A DNA stretch of 64,000 bases from Cladorhizidae sp. MBARI D1340-BT2 (lineage: Eukaryota > Porifera > Demospongiae > Poecilosclerida > Cladorhizidae), in the NCBI GenBank assembly GCA_028752905.1, contig JAQNBH010000017.1, positions 31,178,283 through 31,242,282 on the forward strand, read 5' to 3'. Below, one piece after another: positions 1-10,950 of the stretch. The notes beneath the pieces were generated by a model. The model ran no database searches. It was not told where the DNA came from and saw nothing but the letters and a program-made list of their open reading frames with translations. How positions within the stretch are numbered: the first letter of the stretch is position 1; every line of letters starts with the position of its first letter. Both the position numbers and the translations under genes were made by a program.

Positions 1-342
1 ATCATATCAGGAGTGCACCCTATCACCCCCCGTTACCCTGCCACAAATGGATTCACAGAGTGGTTCGTTCAGTCAGTGAAGCAGGCCTTGAAAGCAAGTG
101 TCTCAGATGGTAGTAGAGACTGTGATTTCACATGCTACTACAGGAGTTTCATCATGCTCTCTCTTTCTGTAGAGAAATTTAAAACCAGACTAGATCTGTT
201 GAAACCTGATTATAATACCTATGTAGTCAGTAAAGAGGCAGAACAAAAGATAGCTCATGATCGTCAAGCACAAGACCATGAATGGTTTTCAGGACAGTCA
301 ATGATGGTGAGAAACCTAAGACCAGGACAGAGTGATTCTTGA
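1..342 (+). pseudogene. Integrase C-terminal fragment of Gypsy A
   Basis: The open stretch encodes the end of a retroviral-type integrase core, with a YPATNG-F-E-W-Q motif around the position of the catalytic glutamate (residues 9-22 of the frame from base 13), followed by the linker toward the C-terminal domain. The same protein appears in Gypsy B (about 18,830-19,135) and Gypsy C (35,635-35,960, - strand). The frame is open for 109 codons and then breaks up, so it is a relic. Confidence 0.75.
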
Positions 343-734
343 GTGCTTTGGGCTGTTGTTTTATATGATCTAAACTAGAGAACATCAATTCTGTAAATTT
401 TAATCACCTAAAATAAATGAAGGATTCAGAATGAAAGGATCATCTATCTTCTACTGAGTTTGATGTAGTTCCTGATTGGGAGATCCAATCCAAAGGAGTT
501 AGGATTGATTGTTTCACTGCAGTCACCTGAGAGAGAGACTCTATTGCAAGAAACCATTTCAGATTTATTGGATCGTGTTACTGTGGACACTTTGCCGAAT
601 GTGCCTGTCCTGTCTGATCCAATTATTATCCCTGTTCGAAATTATCCTGTTCGAGATCAACATCCACCTGATCGATACTCATGAACGACCTCTTATGAAG
701 AGTTATGTTTTGTATTTAGTAAGGAGTGTGGTTC

Positions 735-916
735 TGTGAGATCCCTATTATAATTATGATATTCATCAGTGTGGTTTAGTTGTGACATGTAATGTCATAG
801 TCATTCCTGTATGTTGTGTATATTCGGCATTGCATGTGCATTAACAATCGGTCTGTTTTAGTATACCAATAAAGTATCTATTAGTTGATGGATAGTGATA
901 TAACAAGGATACCACA
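735..916 (+). repeat. 3' LTR of Gypsy A
   Basis: The LTR begins TGTGAGATC and ends ACCACA. It is about 182 bp and aligns with the LTRs at 10,754-10,934 and 19,527-19,710 and, inverted, at 35,120-35,276. A polyadenylation signal AATAAA lies at 868-873. Confidence 0.8.
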
Positions 917-945
917 GTAACAAAAAAAAAGTGACACAATATACA

Positions 946-1139
946 TACATTACAATAACTTTCACATAATCAACTTGAAATTGTATTCTCTTGACATTTA
1001 GACTAGATGTGCTAGTCATCAGGAATTCCTGATGAAGGCTAGAGCACTAGTTGAAATGTCAAGAGAGTACAATTTTAAGTTGGTTATTGAGAAGTTTATT
1101 GTAATATTATTATGTCAACTGAGAGTCCATTAAGAATAT
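946..1139. mobile_element. Foldback MITE copy 1
   Basis: A nearly perfect hairpin. The left arm (TTGAAATTGTATTCTCTTGA...) returns as its reverse complement on the right, with the palindromic centre CATCAGGAATTCCTGATG. The outer right end reads ATGTCAACTGAGAGT. It has no coding capacity. At least ten further copies lie in this window, most in introns of the Calx-beta gene. Confidence 0.75.
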
Positions 1140-1215
1140 GCATGTACATTGTTTTCTGATATTTAGGTTTCTCTTCCTTTACTAAATTTTAGTATCCTTA
1201 TTTTTAACTATGCAG

Positions 1216-1356
1216 CTATTGTGTTTGGGTTTGTTCAAACAAGTTACAAAGTGGATGAAGGAAATGGAACTGTCAGCTTAACTGTTGTAGTTATTTCTGG
1301 ATCTCTCAGCACTGATGTTCTAGTTACACTTGGCACTGCAGATGACCAGGCTACTG
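1216..1356 (+). CDS. Calx-beta domain D1, first-half exon (left arm, unit 1)
   Basis: This 141-bp exon is flanked by TATGCAG and GTAAGA. It encodes strands A-D of a Calx-beta domain: VFGF, then VDEGNGTVSLTV, then LVTLGTADDQAT. The VDEGNG glutamate is a conserved calcium-site residue of the family. It enters and leaves in phase 1 and joins in frame to the exon at 1,749. NGT is a possible N-glycosylation site. Calx-beta domains bind calcium in extracellular adhesion proteins, sponge aggregation factors and Na/Ca exchangers. Which of these the host protein is cannot be told from the window. Three copies with identical length are present (also 19,981-20,121 and 34,717-34,857). Confidence 0.88.
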
Positions 1357-1748
1357 GTAAGAAACTCTGCATTACAGATCTAATACTGCAGGTCTGTTGC
1401 AATTATGAACTAAATGGAGAATTCATCCTTCAACAAACTAAATTTTTTGTAAGGTTTCTATTACACAATCACCGGAGGTGCCCAGGAACATACTGTACTC
1501 ATCATAAATCTACCATCTTCGCTTGATACCAATTGAACAATTTTCCTGTTCTTGACCATGTTATTCAAAAGCATAAGGCACAGATCAAAACTAGACACAT
1601 GTCAGGAGCAAGAAATTATAATTATAATTTTCGTGGTTTCCAGAAATCATTTGTAAACAGTTTCCATAAGTATTTTACAATTTCAGTGACACACTTATTC
1701 CACTTTCACTCTCCTTGTTTCCCTCCCTTACTGTTCTAATATGTTCAG

Positions 1749-1952
1749 CCAATTCTGGTGAAGACTATGACACCTTGCTTACAAACCTGACATTCTCAAG
1801 TTCTGTATCAAGTCAATCAGTAGACATTATCATTAACGATGATGAAATACATGAAAATGACGAACTCTTCAATGTATATATTTTACCTTCAATGAACTCA
1901 AGAATTCAGTTTAATCCAAGACAAGCTGATATTCTAATCATGGACAATGATG
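1749..1952 (+). CDS. Calx-beta domain D1, second-half exon (left arm, unit 1)
   Basis: This 204-bp exon lies between a TGTTCAG acceptor and a GTAAGT donor. It encodes the second half of the domain: SGEDYD, then VDIIINDDEIHENDELFNV, then ILIMDND. The NDDE..E..E.F block and the terminal DND are the typical Calx-beta calcium-ligand and end motifs. The phase-1 junction with the preceding exon creates an alanine codon. Intron 1,357-1,748 separates the halves. The same exon recurs at 20,518-20,721 and 34,118-34,321 (-). Confidence 0.9.
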
Positions 1953-2619
1953 GTAAGTGAAGCATAAAGTGATTTCTACTTGCAATGCCATGTAGTAACT
2001 ATTGTGTAGATTCTAATTGTCATATATATAACACCCACTGGTGGCAGGGTTCACTGCCAGCACCATATAAATATAAAAGGTGTGGGTAAATTTAAAACAG
2101 TAGATTCACTTTATTTTAGTCTAACCCAGAAGGCTTACTCTTCAGTGCCAAATTTAGTGTTATGCTTATTTTAAATTATGGAGGTGTAATTCTGTCAGTG
2201 TGACTTGAAATCCCCTTTTTCCCCCATGAATTAGGGAGATGTGTACAAGTAAAATAGAGAGGGAGGGATTCGACAACTTTTCCTAGATTACATTTTGGAC
2301 CTTATTATGGACCACTTTTCCTGGACTACTTTGCTTCCTCTCTCACTTATCCTTCATGAAATCAAATAACAAAAAGGTCCAGAGAAAGTGCTCTAGAAAG
2401 TGAACAGGGAAAAGCAATCCAAATCTCCGACTCTTCGTATGTCCATAGCTGAGAAAGTCCAAGCACGTGTTGTCTATGTATACAAGTCATGCGTGCAAAC
2501 AAATTACAAATTCACATGGATATCTTGCCTTATTAAACATTTATTCAATGGGTTCAGTAGAGAAATGGAATGGTAGAGGGTCGTGGGGAATATTGTCTAT
2601 CCCTTCCATTTCCTTGTAG
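1953..2619 (+). other. Intron between D1 and D2
   Basis: No coding signal was seen. Bases 2,270-2,420 match, inverted, 33,640-33,800, placing this intron in the palindrome. A related stretch is found after D1 of unit 2 (about 20,940-21,000). Confidence 0.6.
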
Positions 2620-2757
2620 AAATTACAATTGGAATGGACGTGAAGGGAATTACAATCAATGAAGGTGTAGGGATGATGGAGCTATGTGCCAGTGCACTTG
2701 GAGACCCAAAGCGAGAGGTAGTGATTTCTGTAGTATACCAAGACAGAGGAGCAGTAG
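2620..2757 (+). CDS. Calx-beta domain D2, first-half exon (left arm)
   Basis: This 138-bp exon follows CCTTGTAG and ends before GTGAGT. It encodes ITINEGVGMMELC and VVISVVYQDRGAV, the N-terminal strands of a Calx-beta domain. Phase 1 at both ends. It joins the exon at 6,808 across a 4-kb intron. Homologous exons are 51,401-51,538 and 63,577-63,714 on the - strand. They differ by several amino acids but by no indel. Confidence 0.87.
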
Positions 2758-2811
2758 GTGAGTGCAACATTGTGGCATCTGTATTTACAAACATAATATT
2801 ATGATCTCATT

Positions 2812-2905
2812 ATTCCTGATGAAGACTAGACCATCTAGTCGAAACATTGAGAGAGTATATTTTCAAGTTGTGTTGAGAAGGTTATTGTTATTATTGAAAT
2901 CTGGT
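2812..2905. mobile_element. Foldback MITE copy 2 (partial)
   Basis: Contains TTCCTGATGAAGACTAGA, a CTAGTCGAAAC segment and the arm AGAGAGTATATTTTCAAG. Only one arm and part of the centre remain. The inverted partner at 51,262-51,347 sits at the same place beside D2a in the right arm. Confidence 0.6.
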
Positions 2906-5900
2906 CACATCATTTTATGACTATTTTGATTGAACTATATAAGTGACTTTCCATTTCTGTGTTAATAATTCAATTTCCCCCTTTATATTTTTAAATTAAG
3001 CCAACAGGAACAAAAAGGGACAACTATTGCACTTTGCAAGCTACTCTTCTGTCATAAGATTGAGTTTGAGAAGAGAAACTGAATGTGACATGACATATGC
3101 TCGTCAGATGATCATTCCTCATCAGAACCACATTTAAAATGGCCTTACCTTAAATACACACAGACACAACATTCAATTACACTTTGCACCTTTCTGTCAT
3201 AAGATCGAGTTCTAGAGGAAAAGCAGAGCTTAGCAGGAGATAATGTTCATTGTTTGCCACATCAGGGAGTACACCAGTGCTTTTCTATATTGATTTGAAC
3301 CACACTTCAAAAAGGCTGATACCTTTAAACACATAGAACTCATATCTCAGCTGAAACTCATTCTGGCAACTTCTAGTGACCTAGACAGTTGTTTTAGCTG
3401 TTATTAACTCTACCAATGTGCCATGAATCATGAATCCTTCACTAAGGTGGTGAACTGGCATACGTAATTTTTTATGGGTAAAAAAACATGAAAATCCATC
3501 TTCAGGATCAACCTGTTTATGCTAGTGTACTCCTGATTTGGTTTGAATAAAACGTGAATGGTAAAATTCTAAATAGTTCATAATTCAGCTCACATTTGGC
3601 AGTTTTTTAACTGCCTAAACGACGCTGTCAGGCACTATTAGCTCCAAACAAGACTCCCAGCATGCTTTGAACTAAGTTATTGTTGTAGACATTAAAAAAT
3701 GGAAAACTTTAAGCTTATTATTATATTACTCTCTACCTCCTTTCCCACCTTTAATAACACAAGTCCAGTAGGTCCATTCATAGAAAGTTTTGTGCCTGAA
3801 GTCTCCAAGTATTCCAATCCATGCCCACTATTCATCTGTTTCTCAATTGCAGAAAAATGCCATTGGTAAGCTTCATCGTGTGAGTAAGTTCATCAATGAG
3901 ACAATCAAGCTAGCTCATAAGCAGAACAAATGACCCATGCTCAGTTTAGTGTTTGATTTGTGTATCCTCATCCTGGAGATCTGTTACCAAGTTCAGGAGG
4001 TTTGTAGCTAATTCTCTACCAAGGTGTTAGGAGTTCAGTGCAACTGTTAATCAACTCCTTGAAGTATATTATAGCTGTCCCTACATGGATTTAATCAACA
4101 ATAACAACAAGACATGGTGTATGCTGATTAGCTAGAATCCCTGTTGGACTTTGCATAACTTGGACTCAGACAACAGTGTGCTATCCACTGCTCAATTTAT
4201 TTTAGACAAACGGTATAGAAACAAAAAATTCATGAAGCCAGAAAAAAGAAAAGACTGGCATTCAAAATAAAGGAGTCAAGACTATACCCATGTGGGACCA
4301 AAAATAGCTTGCAAAAACTCATGGTTTCTCCAATATGCCATCTTTGGTGTTGTGGAGGTAATGGTGTTGTGGAGGTAAATATACTAAAAGCTTCAGAATG
4401 AGTTATAATGTTTGCCTACAGTTAGTCCATTTTAATGGCAAAAGTTGCAGTAGGATAAATATCAACAGGTGTAGGGATTTTTTATACTCAATCAGCCTAG
4501 GTTATGCAGTGTTATAAGCAGAAAAGCAGTGCCTCAGTTGTTGACTAAGAATCTTTAGAATAGATAACATTGCTCTCAACAAACTCTCAGTTGACATAAT
4601 GAATTAGAATTATCTCAATTATCATCTTGCAATTTACTTTCGACTAGATGCTCTAGTTCATCAGGAACAAGGCTAGAAGCATCGAGACATAACATCGAGG
4701 AATCAAACCTAATTTGGTCGCTGACAAACTTTTTGTTTCTATGTCAACTGAGTGTTTGCTGAGAATATAAACATTGTTTATTCGTTTTTGTTGCTGTTTC
4801 TTACATTAGAGTAGACAGGTGGATAACTACATTACTGTCTAACGGCAAAGTCCAACTCCAACCTTCTAGGATTCTAACTCTTGATTGTTCACTGACCCTC
4901 TCATAATGATGAGGTCAATTTCAGCTAGCTTCTCAGTTTTGGTTTAGCAGCCTTTAGATCATCTTCATCATCTGTAATTTCACAATAACCCATTACTTGC
5001 AGATTTGTTTAGTCACATGATAAGAAGACTGTAGGAAGATCCAATCTGAAGTATCAGTTTAGTGAGGCACTAGGATTTAATTCTCTTCTCCTTCTGCTAG
5101 TTTGGTTTTATCTCTTGGAGACTTTTGCCCCACTTGATCCTGAGGAGCATACCAAGCATGTGTTCTGCCACTACAAAGAAATTCTTGAGTTTAGTATTCT
5201 TGTGTTCTTTCAGCCTTATTTCTAATTGATAACCGATTCACTTATGCAAAACTTATCTGTGGCATTCATTGATAGAATTACACATTTTTTACTATAGGGA
5301 TAGAGTCTTCAGGTTGAACAAGCTGCATTCTGAGCATATTAAATGGCAATAGCTGACGTGCAACATAAGGGAGGTAAACAAAATTGTCATTCCAAAATTG
5401 TCATTCTCTTCTTAATTCTTGTCATATTTTGCAAGGTGATTATTCAATGACTGAACATCCAATAGAGAGAGGTTGCTTATATATATATATATGACATGGA
5501 AGATTCTAGAAGGAAACTGATCTGAGCTAAGACATAACGTGTGCTAAAGTTCAACATGATAGCAGAACCAACACATGAGATCACAACTATAGAGGAGATC
5601 AGTTTGTGTAAAGTACTACATTTGGCTTCACATACACTACGCAAACTCATTGCTATTGTTGACAATACTTAATAGGTTCGCCTACAGCATTCTTGAAGGA
5701 CTGGGTCAATTATTACACTGATTTTAGAATAATATTGCCCAAATTGTAGTCAGGAGTCTTTTATGTACTCACAGTATAATTTCTTTACATGGCAGAGATA
5801 TATAATAATATTCTCATCAACTGCTTCCCAATGTTTCAGCTAGATGTTCTAGCATTAGCTCAGGAATAATGATAATAGAGATACATATGAGAGTAAGACA

Positions 5901-6807
5901 TCTATTAGGAATTCTTACATGTGACATACTGGCAGTGATCGTATCACTCATATGATATTACTTCCAAGCAAATAGAAAATCACTAAATCACTTCAAATGA
6001 AACTCTGGTTGTTCATTGCCCCACTTCTAATCCCAACCTGCAAAACGATGGGAATTTGGCATTTACTATTAAAAACTAGTGCTAAATAAAACATACTAAC
6101 AGAGATGGAATAAAGTTTTTTAGTTAAGGAGCTAGTTTCAAGAGTCAATCGAAGGAGCTAATCTCTCAAGCCAGACTATGGAGGCTCATTACAAAGAGCA
6201 GGTCTAAGAAGTTGCCAGGGATGTCCTCTCAAGAAAATATTGTGATTGCCGGTATTACTCAAAATATGTTCATATTCGGAATTATTTGGATATCCTCATG
6301 ATGATAAGCTCCTTGTAGCCAAAGATGAGAACAGTACTTGTGACAGGCTCAATATTGGCTTACTTTATGGGACAGAAGTACGATCGTTCAGAACTTCCTA
6401 GGCTATGGAAGTCTTCTACGCCACTAGAATACTGGGGAAAGGACTAGTAGTGCCATCCAAATGAACAGCAAAAGATTTTTGTGAAACTACTATAGACAAT
6501 TGTAGCTCATAATAGTCAGTAAACTTCTTGCCTAAAATATTTAGTTGAAATACATTGCCTGCACATAAATGTTAATTTTTAATGACATCAAATCAAGTGC
6601 TCCATAATAAGATACAATAAGGATGCCTAAAAAGATGGTTTGTAATGTCAATGAAATAGGTGGTTTGACCAATTTATTGAACATCAAGAGGCTTAACAAC
6701 CAAAGGTTATAGTATATGACTTGAGTGTTCAAGGTGACTTTAAATATTACATGTTCTGGAGCAAATACTTAACATAGCAATATCTCTATCTATTTTCCCC
6801 TCTCCAG
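2906..6807 (+). other. Long intron inside D2
   Basis: No host exon was recognised. It is colinear, inverted, with 44,290-48,730 and, in the second right-arm copy, 54,096-58,250. Relative to those it lacks the 2.4-3 kb TIR transposon (junction near 3,010-3,035) and the pogo element (empty site near 6,330). It includes a MITE copy at about 4,575-4,775 and a MITE fragment at about 5,800-5,880. Confidence 0.6.
4575..4775. mobile_element. Foldback MITE copy 3 (diverged)
   Basis: The outer ends AACAAACTCTCAGTTGACAT and ATGTCAACTGAGTGTTTG form an inverted repeat. The centre has CTAGATGCTCTAG and CATCAGGAAC. It corresponds to the copies at about 46,893-47,080 and 56,257-56,425. Confidence 0.65.
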
Positions 6808-7002
6808 GTGGTAGCGATTTTGAAGCCAACATTGCCATGCTCACCTTTGCACCAAGAAAGCTGCAAGACTGCTTTAACATAACCATTACTGATGACAATT
6901 TGTACGAGACTGCTGAAGAACTTTTTGTCAACATCACCACCAATGACACTGAAGTTACTCTTTCTCCTTTGTATACAGTCATTACGATCCTAGACAATGA
7001 TG
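6808..7002 (+). CDS. Calx-beta domain D2, second-half exon (left arm)
   Basis: This 195-bp exon follows CTCCAG and precedes GTAAGA. It encodes GSDFEANIAMLTFAPRKL, then ITITDDNLYETAEELFVNI, then VITILDND, a complete Calx-beta second half with the DD..E..EE.F acidic block. NIT and NDT sequons suggest an extracellular, glycosylated chain. The right-arm homologues are 44,095-44,289 and 53,901-54,095. Confidence 0.9.
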
Positions 7003-7249
7003 GTAAGAGAGACGAAAGTTTAGTACATATATATCATTGTAATACTTTTAAGAGCATTCTTTAGCATTCACAACCTAAGGAGACTCCTATTTGCATGTTT
7101 TATCCTTGGAAACCTTTCAAAATTTAATAAAGAAGTTTTATAATAGTGAGTGCAAGAGCAAATTCTTATATTGTGCTATGAAAACTGTGATCAGCACAAC
7201 CAAATCCCCAAAATAACACCTCGAACAAGCTCCCTAGATTGTACCCACA

Positions 7250-8345
7250 AAATATGTTGGATCAGGTCGGAGGAGGCAGCAGCTGAGGCCAAATAGGCAG
7301 AAGTAGAAATCTGCACTGCACTATAATGGTGGCATTTCTGGTCTTGTGCCTATGTCTAAAAGAAGTTGTCTATATCCTTTGATAGGACCCAGAGGGTGAT
7401 GAAATATTTGGATATATATATCTGGTGGAACCTCAAAAACTACAGTGGATGGGGACTTGAGAGTTCTTTGTGGTGGCTGCATCATCTGTACCTTGTTCGC
7501 AGGCAGGGTTAGGCTGTGGTCTACAGCACAACAATCCTACTTCCAGGTGCTTACAGAAGTCATGGGATGCATACAAAGTGTCAAGTACCAGAGATTTCCT
7601 CCTGGACAATGCCCCTGATGATAAGGCCTGTGCCGGCTCTTGGCTGTTTCAGCTAAAGAATCTGGTGCTTGGCTTAATGCACTCCCCATTACAAGCTTGG
7701 GCCAGAAAATGGTTGATAGCACTATCTCAGGGTGGCGGTCTCCATTTGGTATCCACTCTTTGCCCAAGCCAAGCCAAGCCCAAACAGAGACCAACAGCCA
7801 CTCTGAGATAGTCCTGTCATTCATTTTCTGGCCCAAGCTTGAAATGTGGAGTGCATTAAGACAAACACCAGACTTGTCATTATTGCAGGGCTGAGAAGAG
7901 CTAGGAATGCTACTACCATCACTGGGTTATTAATGACATCTTGCACTGTGCCTTAACATCTGCACATGTCCTCTACAGGCTGGAACAAGATGGTATTAAC
8001 ATGTGTCAATGAATGAAGGGCAGGCCATTGGTGTGGGATGCTAACTTCCCAGACACCTTGGCCCCTTTCTATCATGGTAGAGCTAATAGCCAGTGCAGTG
8101 GCTGCTATGGCTGAGGAGTGAAAGGAAGCCAGGTACAGATTCCTGCACCAGAGTCACTCATTCACCCAAGTGGCAATCGAGACCTTGGGAGTTATTGTGG
8201 CAAAATCCATGACTTTCCTGAAGGAACTGGGTCAACGAATCAGGCAAAGTATGTGAGGCCAAAGCTTATATACCACAATATCTCTCTGTGGCTATACCGA
8301 GAAGGAACACTCTCTCTGTTCTCGGATCAGTTGGGGGGTGATTCC
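7250..8345 (+). mobile_element. Degenerate LINE fragment with restriction-like endonuclease region (left arm)
   Basis: Translation in broken frames resembles the C-terminal half of the intact LINE at 61,376-63,361: QKSWD near 7,556, SGAWLNALPI near 7,655, and an AIETLG...FLKELGQRI segment near 8,180-8,250. A piece at 7,255-7,330 is in reverse orientation and corresponds to the APSAFLAS region. A hairpin (7,690-7,850) lies inside. It belongs to a different subfamily from the 61-kb element and has many stops. Confidence 0.65.
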
Positions 8346-8354
8346 TGTCAGTAT

Positions 8355-8600
8355 TTTGTGTATTAGTTATTTATTATTATATTATTTTGTTGTTCTTTTT
8401 ATATTCATTTATTTAGACAAAAACATGACAAAAACATGAATCAAACATATTGCAATAATAACAAAAATAACAAAAATAATAATAATAACAACAACAACAA
8501 TAATAATAATAACAATAACAAAAACAAAAACACAATAAAAATAATAATATTATTAATAATAATATAATAACAATAATAATAATAAATTTTCATACACTCC
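8355..8600. repeat. AAT/AAC-rich simple repeat
   Basis: An irregular run of AAT and AAC triplets, from about 8,450 to 8,585, directly 3' of the LINE fragment. It may be the element's decayed A-rich tail. The inverted partner is at about 41,595-41,700. Confidence 0.7.
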
Positions 8601-8862
8601 TGGCATACTCTAGTACAGTTACATAAATCCATGCAAATTTTAACACCCATGGAAGTTTCTAAGCAGTGTATTAAAAATGCCTAAAATAAGGTTGAACGAT
8701 TTTTAGTGAATAACTCATGGTTGCAGGTAATGTTTACAGGATATTTTTCTTGCACCAATTGCCTTCATACCAAGCTTGTGGTAGTGGCATGATGTTTGAA
8801 AGGTAGCGTTTATGTGCAATAACTTTATAATATTTCTCTGCTTTCACCTCTGTGTATTGCAG

Positions 8863-9009
8863 AAGTCGTTATTGAGTGGGAAATGACTGAATATACACAG
8901 TCAGAGTCAGATGGTCCAGTAGAGCTCTGTGCTGTGATTGTAATTGGAATGTTTGCAGTAACAATCCCTGCTATCAACATACAGCTTGTGGATGGCAATG
9001 CTGTCTCAG
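8863..9009 (+). CDS. Calx-beta domain D3, first-half exon (left arm)
   Basis: This 147-bp exon lies between TATTGCAG and GTAATG. It encodes VVIEWEMTEYTQSESDGPVE, then AVTIPAINIQLVDGNAVSG. It is a more divergent Calx-beta first half, recognised mainly by its pairing with the next exon and by phase 1 at both ends. Copy: 41,168-41,314 (-). Confidence 0.82.
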
Positions 9010-9394
9010 GTAATGACCCCTTACTGTTATATAAGCAGCTAAGATTCTGTGTACAAAATGGACCACTTTAAAATGAGTTTCATGTTTTGTAATATTAGCA
9101 ACTAACTAGCAAGTACCCACAAAAACCCTGCGAGATATATAAAGTTTATGTGTTGTGGTTGGAAGGTATTTATTTCATTTATTACGTGTTTGTGATTATA
9201 AAATGCTGACAGATCACAATTGTTTCAAGAAGACTCTTCTATAAATGATGTTTGTGAATTTATTTAGTAGCATAATATAATAGCATAATATAATACAAAA
9301 AAAAAACATATCAAATATGACAGAAAAGGATAAAGTAGGTATTAGATTCGAAAATACTTCACGAGAATAGTGTTTTTGGTGCGAGTTATTGCTT

Positions 9395-9975
9395 GGCTGA
9401 CCCCTCAATGCTAGCAGTGTGTTTGCTGATCTTCCTTCATCCTTTACAATCTCTGATAGAGCAGCCTTCCCTTCTCTCCACCTACCAACATTTGCTGCTC
9501 TCTCCTCATCCCTTACACTTCCTCATCCCTTACACTTCTGGCAGTGCAGCCCTCAGTTTTTTTGTTCTGCTGGTATTGGATGCTCTCTCCTCATCCCTTG
9601 TACTTGTTGAAATTTCTGCTCTGTGAAGAATCATTTGTTCTGGGATAGATCCTAAGTTACTCTGTGGTCTTCACTCCCTTTGCTTTGCTAGTCCATTTTT
9701 CTTGCAGTTTCTTGTGCAGCCTCACTTGCTGCATCCCTTCTCTTTCTGCATCTCTCTTCTGCAGCTCTCCTTCTTTCTATTAAAAACTGTATCGTTGTTG
9801 TTCAGCATTGTGCAACTCGCGGAGTAGCCATTCCCTACTTTCTTCAGGATTCCGTATTGGCATATAATCATGATGTAAACGGATTCCCCATAGTCCTGAT
9901 GAAGGTAATCTGCACATGTGTATAAGTGCAACACAATAACGAATGTATGGATGGACGGATGGATGGACAGACAAG
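9395..9975 (-). pseudogene. Unidentified element relic in the D3 intron
   Basis: On the - strand the frames show a charged, coiled-coil-like stretch rich in K, E and R, with an ALRGQP ending. It is repeated, inverted, at 40,400-40,870, where the + strand shows a CKNCRREIQKEK segment with a C-x2-C pair. Broken frames in both arms suggest a transposon relic. I do not recognise the family. A TGGA/TGGACGGA-type short repeat lies at about 9,944-9,972. Confidence 0.4.
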
Positions 9976-10108
9976 CATTATTATTTAGAACTTAGTGCAT
10001 AGCATGTTGTGGAATATAATATTGAGCTGTTGCCATATAAACCCTTATTATTCTGTTTTCAGATTTTCTAACTAGAAAACATTCATGGCTTTGTTCTTCT
10101 CTCTGTAG

Positions 10109-10318
10109 GTGATGATTATGGTGACACACCATCTAGTAGTTTCTTTTTATTCGGTAGCACAACAGATGTTCGCATCTGCATCACGGTTGATATAGTGGAT
10201 GATAATTCTTTTGAAAATGATGTGGAGAATTTCTTTGCCAACATGGAACTGGCACCCAATGTATCCCGAGTCATCATCAACGGATCCCAAACTAAGATAC
10301 AGATCATCGATGACGACA
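10109..10318 (+). CDS. Calx-beta domain D3, second-half exon (left arm)
   Basis: This 210-bp exon is flanked by CTCTGTAG and GTATGT. It encodes VRICITVDIVDDNSFENDVE, then FFANME, then TKIQIIDDD, the acidic block and terminal DDD of a Calx-beta domain. Phase-1 boundaries join it to D3 first half and onward to D1 of the next unit, across an intron that now contains Gypsy B. Copy: 39,947-40,156 (-). Confidence 0.88.
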
Positions 10319-10753
10319 GTATGTTCTAACCATTAAGCCTCCATTAACTCTTGAGTAGTATATTTCCCATGTACACTGCATGCATTACCCACATATATTA
10401 ATTATCCTACAGCATATTGTGGATCATGAACCTTGTAGACTCAGTTGTGGCTACAATATCTTAATCAGAGTATAATCTCCTAGCCTAATTAGTTCTTAGC
10501 CTTTGATTACTCACAAAATTTAATTATAAACAATTTTTTCCCCTCCTTCTCTTTAATCATAGCTCAGTCCAGCTGCAGTCTGTAGGTGCTCATAAATGTT
10601 CAGGAACTCAGATCTTTCCTAGGACTCCTGAATTACTACAGGAAGTTCCTACCAAATATTACCACAATACTCCAACCTTTGAACGAGCTACTTGATGTCT
10701 GACATAAATGGAAGTGGTCGGCCCAACTTCAGCTAGCCCTGCAACTGTGGAAT

Positions 10754-10934
10754 TGTGATGTTCCTCTTATGATTATGATATTCATCAGTGTGGTTTAGTT
10801 GTGTTATTCATAGTCATTCCCTGTATGTTGTGTATATGTGGCATTGCGTGTGGATTAACAATCAGATCATTTTAATCTCAAGAAAGAATTGTAATAACCT
10901 AAATGATAGCTAATGTTATAACAAGGATATCACA
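10754..10934 (+). repeat. 5' LTR of Gypsy B
   Basis: Begins TGTGATG and ends TATCACA. It aligns with 19,527-19,710 and 735-916 over its length. The following GGGGGTGACGAGACTGG is conserved beside the 5' LTR of Gypsy C and is the likely primer-binding region. Confidence 0.75.
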
Positions 10935-10950
10935 GGGGGTGACGAGACTG

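Larger units (their letters stand above)
1..916 (+). mobile_element. Gypsy copy A, 3' part (Ty3/Gypsy-like LTR retrotransposon)
   Basis: This is the 3' end of a degenerate Gypsy element cut by the window start. It carries the end of the integrase, a decayed C-terminal stretch (343-734) and the 3' LTR (735-916). It matches Gypsy B at 18,820-19,710 closely, and the inverted Gypsy C. Like B, it sits directly upstream of a D1 Calx-beta exon, so A and B look like copies from tandem duplication of a Gypsy-D1-D2-D3 unit rather than independent insertions. Confidence 0.85.

Noticed and set aside
2597..2794. Antisense frames of the Calx-beta exons (also 51,364-51,567 and 63,540-63,743)
   Set aside because: Exact shadows of D2 first-half exons.
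10754..10934. A 5-bp target duplication for Gypsy B
   Set aside because: The flanks (GGAAT and GTAAC) do not match; the element is old or its ends were rearranged with the unit duplication.
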